Translations under genes and position numbers: made by a program
Shown: positions 45,235-57,098 of the stretch, in pieces
How the letters are laid out: every line of letters begins with the position of its first letter
Numbering within the stretch: the first letter of the stretch is position 1
Notes under the pieces: model-generated
What the model saw: only the letters and a program-made list of their open reading frames with translations
Told to the model about the DNA's origin: nothing
Databases searched by the model: none
Source: Aquatica leii
Lineage: Eukaryota; Arthropoda; Insecta; Coleoptera; Lampyridae
Assembly (NCBI GenBank): GCA_035610365.1
Contig: CM069435.1
Span: 87,515,389-87,579,388, forward strand
Direction of reading: 5' to 3'
DNA length: 64,000 nucleotides

Positions 45235-48200
45235 ATGATTGACAGCTTTTTGGGGAAGAAATACAAACTCGCTTCCAGTGAGAATTTCGATGAGTTTATG
45301 AAAGCATTGGGTAAGTACTTTTTATCTTTGCTCTTTTTGCCGGTACATGCCGGTAGTCGCCGCAGCATCAATTGGATCAATTGAGTCGTTATTAAATAAT
45401 CCCGGAAGCGTCTTATCATTTTTTTCCCTTGCGATTTCCGCCTATATTTAATTTTTTTTCTATTTTATGGCTTTTGTTTTTAATTTGTTTCAAATCACAT
45501 TGTCTGATGTTCACTTGTCGCATTGTTGTATCAATTGATTCAATTAAGAACTTAAGTGGGCTGTTATTAATTCATCTAACGGATATTTTCTTTGTCTCTT
45601 TTTCGATTTATTCTAGTGCTTTTAAAAAAAAAACCGAATTTGAAAAAATTTGAATGAAAAAAACTTGTTTTTTCTAAATTTAAGCAATGTTTTTATTGTA
45701 CTAGGCTAGTTTTGTCAGTTTTTGGTTTAAATAAGAAAAAAAATAGTCGCTAAAAATACTGGATTTGTTCTTGGAGCATTTTAAAAAATTTAATCAAAAA
45801 ACTGCGTTAATTTTGGCAAAAATTGATTAGATTTTTAATTTGTTATTAATTTGACTAGAAAATTTTAAATAATTGTAGATGTTTTGCAAAGAAAAACGAT
45901 TTTCAAATATGAATTTTGAAAAAATGACCTAATCATACTTTTTGGGAAACTGTATATTTTTTTAAGTTTACCGTTTACTACTTTTTAAGAAATGTTTGAT
46001 TAAAATTTGAAAATTCTAGTAGTCTTTGGCTAAAAATGTAAAATTTGAGCTAAAAAAATTTTGAAATTAAACTTGAAAATGGCATGGCTTACTCAGAAAA
46101 AATTAATGTCTAATTTTGTTATAACTTGTTAGATTTAATATTGTTATAAGCACCAGTAATCACATATTTATTGACCGCCAGTTTTTTTTTTTTAATAAAA
46201 AAATTGAACAAAGTCTAGCTGTCACGGTGTGCTTGATTTATGCGTTTTAAATCTGTTTATTACACAAACAATTCTTGTTTTTTAAAAATCGGTGGACGGT
46301 AATATTTTGTTATAAAACAAACTAAAAAATGCAGGAATGTTTTTATTCTAGGACTTGTGCGAACTTAAATTTAAATTGAAATTAATACAAACGTTTTTGT
46401 TGTGGAATAAAAAATAGGAGAAAGTTATACTGAGTTATGTCGACATATACATAGAACAAAGTTATGTCATGACCTGCTCTATAAAACTTACATTTGTCAA
46501 AATATTTTACTTAATTAACCTGGGACAAAAATTGAACTTAATTAGATCTTATCATGTTCTGCTATAATGATTTAATTTGATTTAGGTTATTTTGTTTTTC
46601 TGAAACAAAAACGGAACAAAGTTAGATCTTAGTGTTCTTAGAACTTGAATTTAGTGTATTATTGTTTGGGAATAAATAATTAAGTCACGTGTAGATCTAG
46701 AAAAATTGTTTTACAACGAATAAAAACCTAGAATTAATAATGTTATTTCGACTTTCATTTAAAACAAAAACGTATTTTTTGTTAAGAACAAAAAGTGAAC
46801 TAAGCTCGATTCTGTTTTATTACTGGATCAACCTAAAAGAAAATTATATTTTAGTTCTGAAATAAAAAATGCAACAAAGTTAGATTCTTCCCTTATTCTG
46901 ATACAGCAATCCTAAAGGTATAATTATGGTTTAGTGTGTTTCTGTATTGGAACAAAATATTTGTCGATTTGTCATGTGTACGTTGGTTAAAGTCCTATCG
47001 AGTCATGGTTTACTTAATTTTTACACATTTTCGTTTTTTCTGTGTATGGGTGCGGAAAGTTAATTTGTTTGAAGAGCGTTATTGACAATTTGATTTGAAT
47101 TCAAACTTGAACTTGACTTTTTGATAAATTTTGATCATTAACTCTACAACTAACTGTCTGGACTTTGTCATTTCAGATTACAAGTTGTTTTCAATTGCAT
47201 ATATTCAGTATTTTAATGCACTTGGTTGCGATTTTTTTATGCACGGACACGAAGAATATGTACATAATTCCATTGTTATCAACACAATAATATTTTTTTG
47301 CAGTTGCATACGTTTATAATCGTACTTTGTCCATACGGTTTTAGCATTATTTACCTGATAACTTTTGTAAATCTTTATTTTTGCGATAAAGAGATTGCAG
47401 TAATCTTAATTTAATGGATTTACTTTATTTCCACATATTCAGAGTTAGATTTGATCTACTGTTGCTAACTCCGCATGCATTTTTTCTTCGATTTAATCTT
47501 TGCAAGATGATAGTTGTCAACTTAGTCGCAGTTTTATCAGAACGTCAAGTCACAATTGCATATATTTGTCCATATGTTGTAGCTTTACGACCCCTACTTT
47601 AAATATTAATGCGAAGGCTTTCTATATATAGAATTTTAGCGATATTGATTGCAGAGTGTATTGTCACTGGGATACGTGTCCGCTTGGAAAATTCGTTAAA
47701 AAGGAAACCACAGATTAAATCAATTTAAAGATTAGGCAAATTTGTTCGCATTTGTGTATACGAAATTGCATAACCTGCAGGCATTTAGTTTTTTAGACTA
47801 CGCGATATGATATTGGCATTGACTACGGTAGCATAGAAATTAGACGATTTGAGGTTGTGTGGTTTATTTTTTTTTATTTATTCACAACATGGGGTTTATG
47901 TAAATTAGATAGATTGGGGACGATACCTCAGAATTTATGTTATATAGAGATCGTTATTTCTTTATTCAAATTTTGATTACAGGTGTCGGTTTCGCCATAC
48001 GCAAAGCGGGAGGCCTTGCTCACCCAGTCGTTGAGCTTCACAAAAAAGACGACAAATACGTTTTTACGTCAAACTCCACTTTTAAAAAAATAGAATTTGA
48101 ATTTAAAGACGGCGTCGAATTTGACCAAGAGACTCCCGACGGCAGGAACGTCAAATCAGTTATAACCATCGACGGGAACGTATTAAACGAAGTGCAAAAA

Positions 48201-48360
48201 GACTCGAAAGGCGATACAATAATCAAAAGGACGTTTTCGGATAGCGAATTAAAAATGGTAAATTTTTTTTATTGTTCTATAAATATTTTTTTACATTTGT
48301 TTTAAGGAGCTGCAATTCGGCGAAATTAAGTCGGTGAGGACTTATAAAATCCACGAATAG
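45235..48360 (+). CDS. cytosolic fatty-acid-binding protein 2
   Basis: Second FABP-family lipid carrier, 134 residues. Exons 45235-45310, 47983-48257 and 48307-48360, all GT-AG, same phases as FABP-1. Motifs: SFLGKKYKLASSENFDEFMK, GFAIRKAGGLAHPVVELHKK, FTSNSTFKKIEFEFKDGVEF, VKSVITIDGNVLNEVQ, IIKRTFSDSELK and TYKIHE. The first intron is 2672 bp against 46 bp in FABP-1; it holds AT-rich sequence with no recognised element. The 3' end faces the DGAT2-like gene, with only 99 bp between the stop codons. Role: cytosolic fatty acid transport or buffering. Confidence 0.94.
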
Positions 48361-48459
48361 TTTCGGTTCCAAAGAGCAGCTCAACGCTTTTAAATATTTT
48401 TTTAACACTTTGCTTTGTGTATTATTGTTTGATTAAAATGCTTTTTTTTCTTTACGTTT

Positions 48460-49497
48460 TTAATTGATTACCAGTTGAGTATTATCAGGATCTTTTAAGT
48501 ATTTATACTTGTACTCGTTAAATAACTCGGTTATGCCAGCAACAAACTTCTGGTGTACCTCGTCGATGTCTTCGGCGGTCGGATTAGGTATCTTTTTAAC
48601 TTCGATCGGTTTACCAACTAAAAAAAATTAATTAACGGTTGCTTAACGTATAATGAACTTACCTATGGTTGAAATTTGGCAAAACTTTGGAGCCAAACCA
48701 AACCATTTTTGGAAAAAACCTTGCCCGTTGTAAAAATATATTAATAGACCTGTTTTTTCTTTAATCCAGTTTTGGAGACTTTTGGGTATTGGAATTCGGG
48801 TAAAGGCGTTTTCGGCACCAAACGAAAAAACTGGTACTAAACTCGTGCCATTTTTTAATGCGACTCGCACAAAGCCTTTTCGATTTTTCAAAAAAATGTG
48901 ATAGTCTTTCAAAGTAGCGTATTCGACTTCGCGTGAACCGCCTACTGCTAAACCGATTATGTGTCCACCGTTTGGGTCCTCTAGAACGTAGTTTAGCGAT
49001 TTTTCTGACCCGCAGATGAGACCGTTTTCTAAAAAGTATTCTCGGTAAAAAGGGACTTTGAAAAAAAAGGAATACGTTGCGATTCGTTTAACGTGGTGAG
49101 GAAATAGTTTGTTGAAGTTTGTGTTGGTGCTGAGGAATGCGGCGCCAATGCCGTAAGGCGTGTGCGAATGTGGAAAGCAGCAGAATAAGTAGTTTTTATG
49201 TGGATCTAGGATTGCTTCTGGTACGCGTTCGTAGATTAACGGCATGCGCTTGCTATGTTGCGGTAAACAAAAGTATTTACGTACAGGTAGATTTCGACGA
49301 CCTCCCGTTGTACTAGTCTTCCAGTCTATAGTATACACCCACAGAAGGTACAATAGCGTAATTGGCCATAGGGGACTAAGCAACGTTACCACAAGCAGCA
49401 CTATAGATATGGGTATACCAAACACCAAACATACTATTGGTATGCTCAAATTAATTCTAGCCCACACTGTTTCAAAATACTGTGAGAGCACACCCAT
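48460..49497 (-). CDS. DGAT2/MOGAT-family acyltransferase
   Basis: ER membrane enzyme family that transfers acyl groups from acyl-CoA to diacylglycerol, monoacylglycerol or long-chain alcohols. Exons on the minus strand 49497-48663 and 48617-48460, 330 residues, a usual family length. Visible: two hydrophobic N-terminal segments (about residues 12-55), YLFCCFPHSHTPYGIGAAF at the active-site position, LAVGGSREVEY, RKGFVRVALKNGTSLVPVFS, FGAENAF and, across the splice site, STIVGKPIEVKKIPNPT. The active-site HPHG of the family reads HSHT, an unusual change that keeps both histidines. The open frame extends two codons upstream to a TTG; the first ATG at 49497 is taken as start. Convergent with FABP-2. 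Confidence 0.9.
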
Positions 49498-50581
49498 CTT
49501 CAAGTTAACTTTAGTTAAACTACAGCAAGAACAGCGATTTTAAATGAAAATTTTCTAATCAAACCACAAACTATATTATCTATAGCTATACATAGTCCAA
49601 ACACATACAGATACGAATGCATTTGCTTGAGTGATAATATTTATCAATGCGACTAAACAATTTAGTTATTAAGTAGAAGTGTTTTTATTATTTACCTTTA
49701 ACTAAAACGACAACATCACAATAATTCCGCATTGAAAATATATCTAGGTGTTTAAGCTAATTAATTAATTTTTAATTGACATTAGTTCAAAATTTGTTAA
49801 CTATTTTATTCGTTACCTCTATATACTGACGATGCTAATTATAATTAGCGAAACATGTATGCTAAAATAAAATATTAAAAAAATAAAAAATAAAAATACT
49901 GTGGAGAAGACTTCAAGAGTAATAAAATATTATTTTAAATAAAAGTTATTAGGTTTTTAAAATGTTTTCATTAGATTATGCTGAGGGTGGAATGTATTTT
50001 ACTGACATACGACAACCTTTTTCCTTTCACCACTCTTCACGTCGTACACAAGAACAAAAACCTCAAAAATTGTGATTCAACCAATTAAAAATTGGAAAAA
50101 CCTCATGTTGTTTTATGACAGGGTGTAGCTTTTACTTTAGGGAGGCAGATTTTTTTAGAATGTAGCAAGATCAGAAATAGGAGAGTTTAAGAAAGATTGC
50201 AATACCCACATGCAAACTGCTAGAATCTTAAGTTGAAAAAAAAAACTACAAACAATTAAAAACGAAAGAGAACAAAGAGCTAAAGAACAAACTGAAAATC
50301 AAGCAATAAAAACGATAGAAATGTCTTTAATTCAACAAATTAATTATAAATAATAATACAAAACGTATGACATTGTGTCACTATAAGTCTGCTTTTTATC
50401 CACGCCGAAGTGTTTTAACCGAGGTGTGGTATGTGATTTTTGTATATTTTTGGATATCTATTTATGTACCGTTATTATTGTTCTGTTTGTTTGCTGTTTT
50501 AACATAAGTTAGTAAATATATATGATGTGTAACCACTCGAAGGAACACTTGTCCAGCGAGTGCTACTAAAATAAACTAATT
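49498..50581. other. intergenic with Penelope-end-like motif
   Basis: AT-rich, no gene. Contains the hairpin motif at 49826-49854 described separately. The remainder shows nothing recognisable. Confidence 0.5.
49826..49854 (+). other. hammerhead-like core motif, possibly Penelope-like element end
   Basis: CTGACGA, then a perfect 8-bp hairpin stem (GCTAATTA with its complement) after one unpaired T, then GAAAC. This is the arrangement of conserved core strands around stem II of a hammerhead ribozyme. The following ATGTA could supply a minimal stem III and cleavage triplet GUA, but stem I pairs poorly. Hammerheads of this layout occur in Penelope-like elements, and Penelope fragments lie 3 kb away. 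Confidence 0.35.
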
Positions 50582-50591
50582 TACATTCACT

Positions 50592-51203
50592 ACCAGATGG
50601 ACAAGCAGGATTCAGAAAAGGAAGAAGGGCGATAGACAACATATATACACTGAAACACTTAGCAAATAAAGAACTAGAAAAAAAAGAGGGAAAATGGTGG
50701 CACTATTCGTAGATCTAAAAGCTGCTTTTGACAAAGTGAATAGGGAAAAGCTGTGGGAATATATGAAAAGAAAAAAAATCAATGAAAGATTAATACAAAG
50801 AATAGAGGAAATATACGAAGAAACGAGGAGCAGGGTTAAAGTGAATGGGGAAGAGAGTGAGAAATTCATCACAAAGAGAGGGTTGAGCCAGGGATGTCCA
50901 CTGAGCCCAAGCCTGTTCTCAGTATATACGGGGGATCTGGAAGAGACAATGAGAGGACAAAAGACAGGAGGGATAGTGGTAGGGAAAGCTAAGGTATGGT
51001 CGTTGGCGTATGCGGATGACATAGTGCTGGTGGCTAAGGAGGAAAAGGAAATGAAAGAGATGATGAAAACGCTAGAAAAATATATGAAAAAAAAAGGAAT
51101 GGAAGTAAACACGGAGAAAACAAAGATAATGATATTTAGAAAAGGAGGGGGAAAAGAAAAAGAGAGGAGTGGAGATGGAGTGATGAGAAAGTGCAACAAG
51201 TGA
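50592..51203 (+). pseudogene. LINE reverse transcriptase
   Basis: Continuous frame from the truncation point: VALFVDLKAAFDKVNREKL with the first catalytic Asp, KRGLSQGCPLSPSLFSVY, and LAYADDIVLVAKEEKEM with the YADD box, then VNTEKTKIMIF. All RT catalytic residues are intact. A frameshift at about 51190 separates it from the AYLGYTM segment that follows. Confidence 0.85.
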
Positions 51204-51351
51204 AGGAATTTGCATACCTGGGCTACACGATGAAACAGGATAATAAAGAGGGAGAACACATAAAGGAAAGGGCGAAGAAAGGAAACAAGCTAATAGGACA
51301 AGTCTGGGGTGTGGGGGAAAGAGTATTCAAGATGGATATAAAAAAAGCAAA

Positions 51352-52131
51352 TTGTTGTTTGAAAAATTAATAAAGGGGGTGGTAATGTATGGAGCGGAAA
51401 TATGGGGCTGGAAGGAGTGGAGGGAGGTAGAGGGGCTACAAGAAAAATACTGGAGATGGGTGTTAGGATTGGACAGAAATACACCGGGGTATATTGTGAG
51501 AGAGGAGGTACAGATAGAAAAAATAAGGGTAGAGACAGGAAAAAGAGCAATAAAATACGAGGAAGAAATGAGGGAAAGAACAGATTGCAAAATACTGCAA
51601 GAATGTTGGAAAGAGATAAAGGGAGGGAAAGTGAAGTACGGGCAGGAGGGCAGAGAAGAGTATTACAACAGAAACGGGTACGCGAGTGAAGAAGTGGAGA
51701 GATTAAGAGAAGAGGGAGTAGGGATAAGGGAAGAAATAATAAGGAGAGATAAAGACATCGAAAAACAAGAAAGATGGACAAAGATAAAAGAGAGCAGATA
51801 TAATAGGAATTATAAAGATATCAAGGGTGAAGGGGTGCCGGAATATTTAAAAGATAGAGATATTAAAAGCAACAAAAGGAAAAAAATGGTGGCAAGGTTC
51901 AGATGTGGCAACGAGGAGTTAGGGAACAAATATTGGAAAGAAGAACCAGAAAAGATGTGCAGGCTATGTGGAGAAGAAACGGAAGACCTTAACCACATGA
52001 GACAGAAATGCAGGGAACTAAGAGAAGAGGTGATGAAAATAGAGGAAATCTTAGATAAAAACGGAAAAGGAGCGGAATGGATGGAGGAAGTATGGAGCAG
52101 AAGGAAAAAGTTAAGGGGGGAGAAGGGATAA
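51352..52131 (+). pseudogene. LINE C-terminal region with zinc knuckle
   Basis: Follows a second frameshift near 51355. Contains KGVVMYGAEIWGWKEW (the thumb-adjacent AEIWG segment of LINE polymerases), WVLGLDRNTPGYIVREE, and near the end a CRLCGEETEDLNHMRQKC zinc finger (C-x2-C-x8-H-x4-C) as in many insect LINEs. Terminates with TAA at 52129. Confidence 0.82.
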
Positions 52132-52217
52132 GAAAATTTATTATATATGTATATATAACACGATCAAATTTGTAAGCCAAATGGCAACGAATAAAGTTAA
52201 ACTTATATACATTCACT

Positions 52218-52799
52218 TTTTCTAAACTGAAATTTAGTAATAAGATAATCTAGCACACTGTCAGTTTGCACCGTTAATAGTTATTTATTTAACGAGTTTC
52301 TGTGTAAATTAGCCGTTTTTTTACGAGCGGACATTTTAAAATCCGAATGAGGCGAGAAATTTAAAAGCTCACGAGTCATTCAGAATAGGTCATTTGCATT
52401 GCTTATTTTATGTATTCGAGACGCAGTTGCATTCATGATACGAACTACATTTTATAATACTTTCTTTAAAATATACTATAATGTCTGTATTATATGTATT
52501 TTTACTACTCGTTTGTTTATTTCAATCCTTCAACTTTATAGATAGGCTGCTTCCGTAACCAGAACCCCAGTAGTTACTGGTAGACCGTGAGTTAAGTATT
52601 ATTTTTTGGTTTACGTTTATATATTGTTATTTAACAACAGTGTTATCTAGTATAGTAGAATTCAGGTTTTCACTAGTTGAATTCTGGATAATTCCCATGT
52701 TGTCGTTATCACACAACTTAAGTTTTCGTTGCCCATTGCAGAGCCGGGAGCAAACTGATTGATTGCACCGTAAAGTTTCGCTTTTATAGATTAGCCTCC
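52218..52799. other. intergenic, no gene seen
   Basis: AT-rich spacer between the LINE and the Penelope fragments. Confidence 0.5.
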
Positions 52800-53061
52800 G
52801 ATCGATAAAACTGGTTTTTAAAACTCCGGTAAAAGAAAACTAGAATCTCGATTAATATTAAAGTGATTTTTAATTATTTTATTAGACTCCCTATTTTTTC
52901 GCTGATAGCAATTACTATTAGAAACATTCGTCAAAATTTTAGTGTTATCAAATCTAATTTGATGACCCGTTTCTGGCACGTGTTTCGCCACCGCTGACTT
53001 CAAAGATTGTTTAAGACGCCTAAATTTTTGATTGTCCTTAATGCAAATATACACGTTTTCT
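52800..53061 (-). pseudogene. Penelope-like element, post-GIY-YIG fragment
   Basis: Minus strand gives LKSAVAKHVPETGHQIRFDN, then TKILTNVSN and RESNKIIKNHFNINRD. This corresponds to the conserved segment just after the GIY-YIG endonuclease of Penelope-like elements (SAVAxHxxxTGHxIxFDxxKIL). The GIY-YIG core itself is absent: the fragment is cut at about 53061, where a plus-strand piece begins. Confidence 0.75.
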
Positions 53062-53900
53062 CTTAGACGGGTCGTATAAATTAATTTCCAAAGACCCTTC
53101 TGTATCTATTGATAGAACACTTTCCAAACTTATAAAAAAGTCACCAATTAATGAAGTCGATAACTTTTAATACCTAAAGATTCTAAAATTCCTTGATTTT
53201 ACGTATTACCTAAAATTTATAAGCCTTTTCGTCATATTGTCAGCGCTATAAACTCACATATTTATAAAATCTCTAAATATCTGGCAAGTTTATTAAAACC
53301 TTTAGAAAAGAAGACTGGAGTCATTTCTGCTCAATTCGAAAGATTTGTTCAAAAGTTCCATACTTTTCGTTTGCAATCGACTGACATTTTAGTTAGTTTT
53401 GATTTTGAGTCTTTGTTTACTAACGTGCCTGTACTTCATTCAATTAACACTATTCGATCTTTATTCAGGTAGAACAATATTTCAACCGACATAGTACCTA
53501 TAATCGAAAAATGTTTGTATTTCTTTTTGTAAAAAGTTTTACTCACATAAACATTAGGAGCCGCAATGGGATTTCCGCTTTCACCGGTTGTTGCTGATAT
53601 ATTTACATTCTCGTATAAGTAAATATTGAAGTTAACTGAAATAAAAATTAAAGCTAAACAAAGACATCAGTTCCAGAAAAGTTCCAATTAAGAGACAGAG
53701 TACACCTTTACGGGCTGTATACTAATTTTGTTTAAGTTTATTCATGTAAGACCGACCCTAAATCATAATCAAGAATGTTTGGCTTCTTTCGTTATTTCCA
53801 GTCTTTTATATTAATTACTTTTCCGGGGAACAAAAAATTATATTTAAATTTTACATATTTATCAACCCTTTTTAGGACTGGCTAGATTCTTTTATATTGT
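53062..53900 (+). pseudogene. Penelope-like reverse transcriptase fragment
   Basis: Plus strand: DGSYKLISKDPSVSIDRTLS, then PKIYKPFRHIVSAINSHIYK, YLASLLKPLEKKTG, LVSFDFESLFTNVPV and LGAAMGFPLSPVVADIFTF. These are the characteristic Penelope RT motifs (the FDVxSLFTNVP and GxxMGxPLSPVxA blocks). The catalytic YxDD segment and the endonuclease are missing. Stops and frameshifts throughout. Confidence 0.78.
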
Positions 53901-54239
53901 CATCGAATTCCTACCAGACACTTTTCCCAGATGTGACAGAAACGCTGAAACCTGAGGATTCTAAATTCTTGTTTTCTTCGTCAAATTGTTTTTTGACTTA
54001 TTCTCTATTTTATTTATGCTGACCGTTTTAGCTGTATGTAGACTGTGATTAACTTTGCTGCACCCACAAACTTCTTTTTTTGGGCTTGGCTCACTTGACG
54101 ACTGCTCACTAATTTGTGTTTTAGTTCACCTACATAGTCTTCCGGTTGTAAAAATCATCAAAAATCACAACAGCGTCAGTGGTTATTTCTGCTTTTTTGA
54201 ATTCACTTTTGAGCATCCCACGATATTTTCAGCGGCTTC
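53901..54239. other. spacer, no gene seen
   Basis: Short stretch between the Penelope and gypsy fragments; possibly decayed gypsy sequence on its right side. Confidence 0.45.
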
Positions 54240-55890
54240 AAAACCGACGACACTGTCAACTGCAACTGCAGTTTATTTTTAGTGCCCTAGATACCATTTA
54301 GAGATTGCTTAAGAAGACCTTCTTCCACTCTTAACAAATCCCACTGCGCCTAGTATAATTTGACGTTTCTGCCTCTAAAACACTCGCCTCTTCCCAGGTT
54401 TGTCGTCGACCGTTTGATTTTCACTTGAGGAGTAGTCTTAAGTCAGGAGCACTATGCAACGATTCAGGTTCTCATTCGTCATCAACCATAGTAGTTCTTT
54501 GAACACAATAGATTTTTTCCTCTAGTTGTAAACAATAGCTGGAATCTGTCGGACATGGTTTCGTTGATAAGGCATCAGCGTTCCGTCATATTCTTACAAT
54601 CTCCCAATCTATCTTGCCACTTGTCTTTTCAGACTACAAAACTGCAATAACTATTTCAATGCGGCGTGCTCCGTTCTTTGTAAACATTTTCGTTTATACA
54701 AATATTTGTAAAACTGTTTTATAGACTTGGCGACTGCTAACAGCTTTCTTCTAGTCACGCAGTAATTATTTTCTGGCTTAGACAAAATCTTGCTAAAATA
54801 CATGATAATCTTTTCTTGTTCATTTTGAATCTGTGAAAAGACTACACCTGTGACCAGGTTACTTGCGTCGGTATCCAACAGAAATTTTTCATTTTCTCTA
54901 GGCAAAGTGACTGAAACCTGTTTTAGTCCATGGAAAGCGTTTTTCATTCATAATTTCCATCTAAATTCTGCTGTTATTTCAGTCAGTATTATCAATGGTT
55001 TGACAGTATTGGCAAATCCGGGTACAATAAATCGTCTATAATAAGTGAACAACCCAAGAATAGTTTGAGCTTGTTATTTCTCGATTGGTCTTGACCATGC
55101 TTACTTCATTCCTAGATACGACGTGGCTTACTTATTAAATATATTTTATTTATTTGGATTCAGTTTCAGATTTGCTCCACATAGACGTTGGAATACTTTC
55201 TTCAGATTCTTCAAATGCTCGCCAAAACAGTTCTCGCAATATGGTTTCCACCAAACGCTCAAACGTCACAGGCGCGTTACACAGGACAAAGGGCACAACA
55301 GTGAATGCCCAAAAACCAGTTGCGATCGTAAAACCTGTTTTTACACGGTTCGTGAGTTTCAACTCCACCTGCTAGTAATCACTCTTCAAATCCAACACGA
55401 AAACGCACGTCAATTCTCAGCAAAAGGCAACTGTCCTTTTTGAACACTTCGTTCAATCCTCTGTAGCTTACGCAAAACCTCGTCGAGTCATGGTTTTTCT
55501 TTACTAGTACCACTGAGGACGTCCATGAACTAGCTGGAAGTTTAATCACACCTTCTATCTCCATATCCGTAATTATTTGTTCGGATTCTTTTCGTATTGA
55601 CCGAGTGTTTCCGGTACTGATTTTGTGCTTTATCACTTCAATTTTTTCTTTAGAACTATTCTTCAGCCCAAATACATCTTTATACTGCCGGATCAACGCT
55701 TTAATTTTAGTCAGCTGGTCTTGAATAAAGTTTTGGCACTTGGAAGAATGTCTAATAGTTGTTGTGGGCATTTTTTTGACTACGTAACTTTACTAGAATT
55801 CTCGCATCTCGAAATCTGGTATATTGGTCTAGCACAATCTTTTTTTTCAATGTTACCAGATTCAAGTTGACATTCTTACTGGTACCGTAT
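54240..55890 (-). mobile_element. third Ty3/gypsy copy of the same lineage, internal fragment
   Basis: Minus strand, from right to left: pre-RT region (55890-55771, aligning to 20290-20430), RT pieces (GVIKLPASSWTSSVVLVKKN; FWAFTVVPFVLCNAPVTFER, with the YLDD region lost by deletion), RNase H (NNYCVTRRKLLAVAKSIKQF, LQRTEHAALK) and the start of integrase near 54300. No LTR, protease or macro domain remains. Heavily mutated. Confidence 0.8.
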
Positions 55891-57098
55891 TTTTTACTCA
55901 TCTCTGCCAATCAGTATATTGTTTTCAGTCTAGTCGAAAAATATGTATCGTACTTTGTATTTTTATGTTGCGTACGGCACTGGTTTTTTTTGTTGTTGTT
56001 GGCGACACCTAGTTTAAAAAGAAAATAATATGATCATGATTATTAATAAAGATGGATGTGTAGCAAGATGGTTGTTATATCTTTGGTTGTTATTCGACTA
56101 ATAAAATACAGTCCACTATTGAGAAACACCAGCAGATTCTTTAAAAAAGAAGAACGACAGGGCATACTGCGCCGTAACTGTTCGCTACAAAATATTTGAG
56201 TCTTATCTATCCATTTGAGATGTACCGTAGCATACAAAAGAAAAAACGTGTTCTTCTATAGCATCCCATTTGTCCTACATATTATTTTTCTTGAATATCA
56301 TCAGTAAAGGCAGTTTTTAACCTGCTGTACTAAGCGCCATGAGCATAAAAGCATGTTTACTTGTAATTGCTCAAATAACTTATTTTGTTGCATTCTTATT
56401 TTTGTAATAAGCTATTACAGCAAGTGCGCAAAAGTACTTAAACTTTCCCTTACTCGTAAACGCATATGCCTTGCATAAAATAAAATAACAATAATGCACC
56501 CCCATTAACTTCGAGCAAAAAATATTTTGATATACAAAAATTCATACTTTGCCATTTCAGAACGTTAAAAACATATAAACTGTAGATTTACATAATAAAC
56601 ACTACTGATAAATAAAAAAATACTCACTAATTATAATAATGTTGTTGTTCGATCGAACAATGTCGCCAGCTGTTTACTCAATTCAGTTTAATACTACCAA
56701 CATAAAATTAACCGTTATAGAATCTAAACTTGCATGTGCCTGTGCTTACTTTATTGCCATTTAACAAAAGCATTCGAAAGGTTAGATTTTATTTTAAATA
56801 TTAGATCTATAGATTCATTGTATAAACGTTTAATAAATACTACTGATAAAAATTATTAACGTTATTCAAAATAGAACCTAATTAAAAAAAAAAAACGTTT
56901 TTATTCTTTCATGAACGTTGTTAAAAAATTTTGTAATTTTTAAAACTTTGCAACATCCTATACGCAACAAGTAACTAAATGTTGGCAGCAGTTGGCAATA
57001 TCAAAATCACAGAGCCGCTACTGTTGTTGACTTAGGTTGTTGCTGTTGGTATTTAAGAAAAAAAGAAAACAAAAAAAAACATAACCTAAAATTTTAAT
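55891..57098. other. intergenic, upstream of HSCB
   Basis: AT-rich; no gene seen. Must contain the HSCB promoter, but no clear core element can be assigned. Confidence 0.5.

Larger units (their letters stand above)
50592..52207 (+). mobile_element. 5'-truncated non-LTR retrotransposon with 10-bp target duplication
   Basis: Flanked by TACATTCACT (50582-50591 and 52208-52217). The 5' end starts inside the reverse transcriptase (PDGQAGFRKGRRAIDNI), typical of incomplete target-primed reverse transcription. The coding part is purine-rich and GC-richer on the plus strand than its surroundings, so it is a recent arrival relative to neighbours. Ends GAATAAAGTTAAACTTATA. Confidence 0.88.

Noticed and set aside
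45311-47982. Open frames in the FABP-2 first intron
   Set aside because: Low-complexity AT-rich frames with no domain, inside a well-supported intron.
50612-51781. Long minus-strand frames opposite the LINE
   Set aside because: Ser/Leu/Pro-rich translations caused by the purine-rich LINE sense strand.
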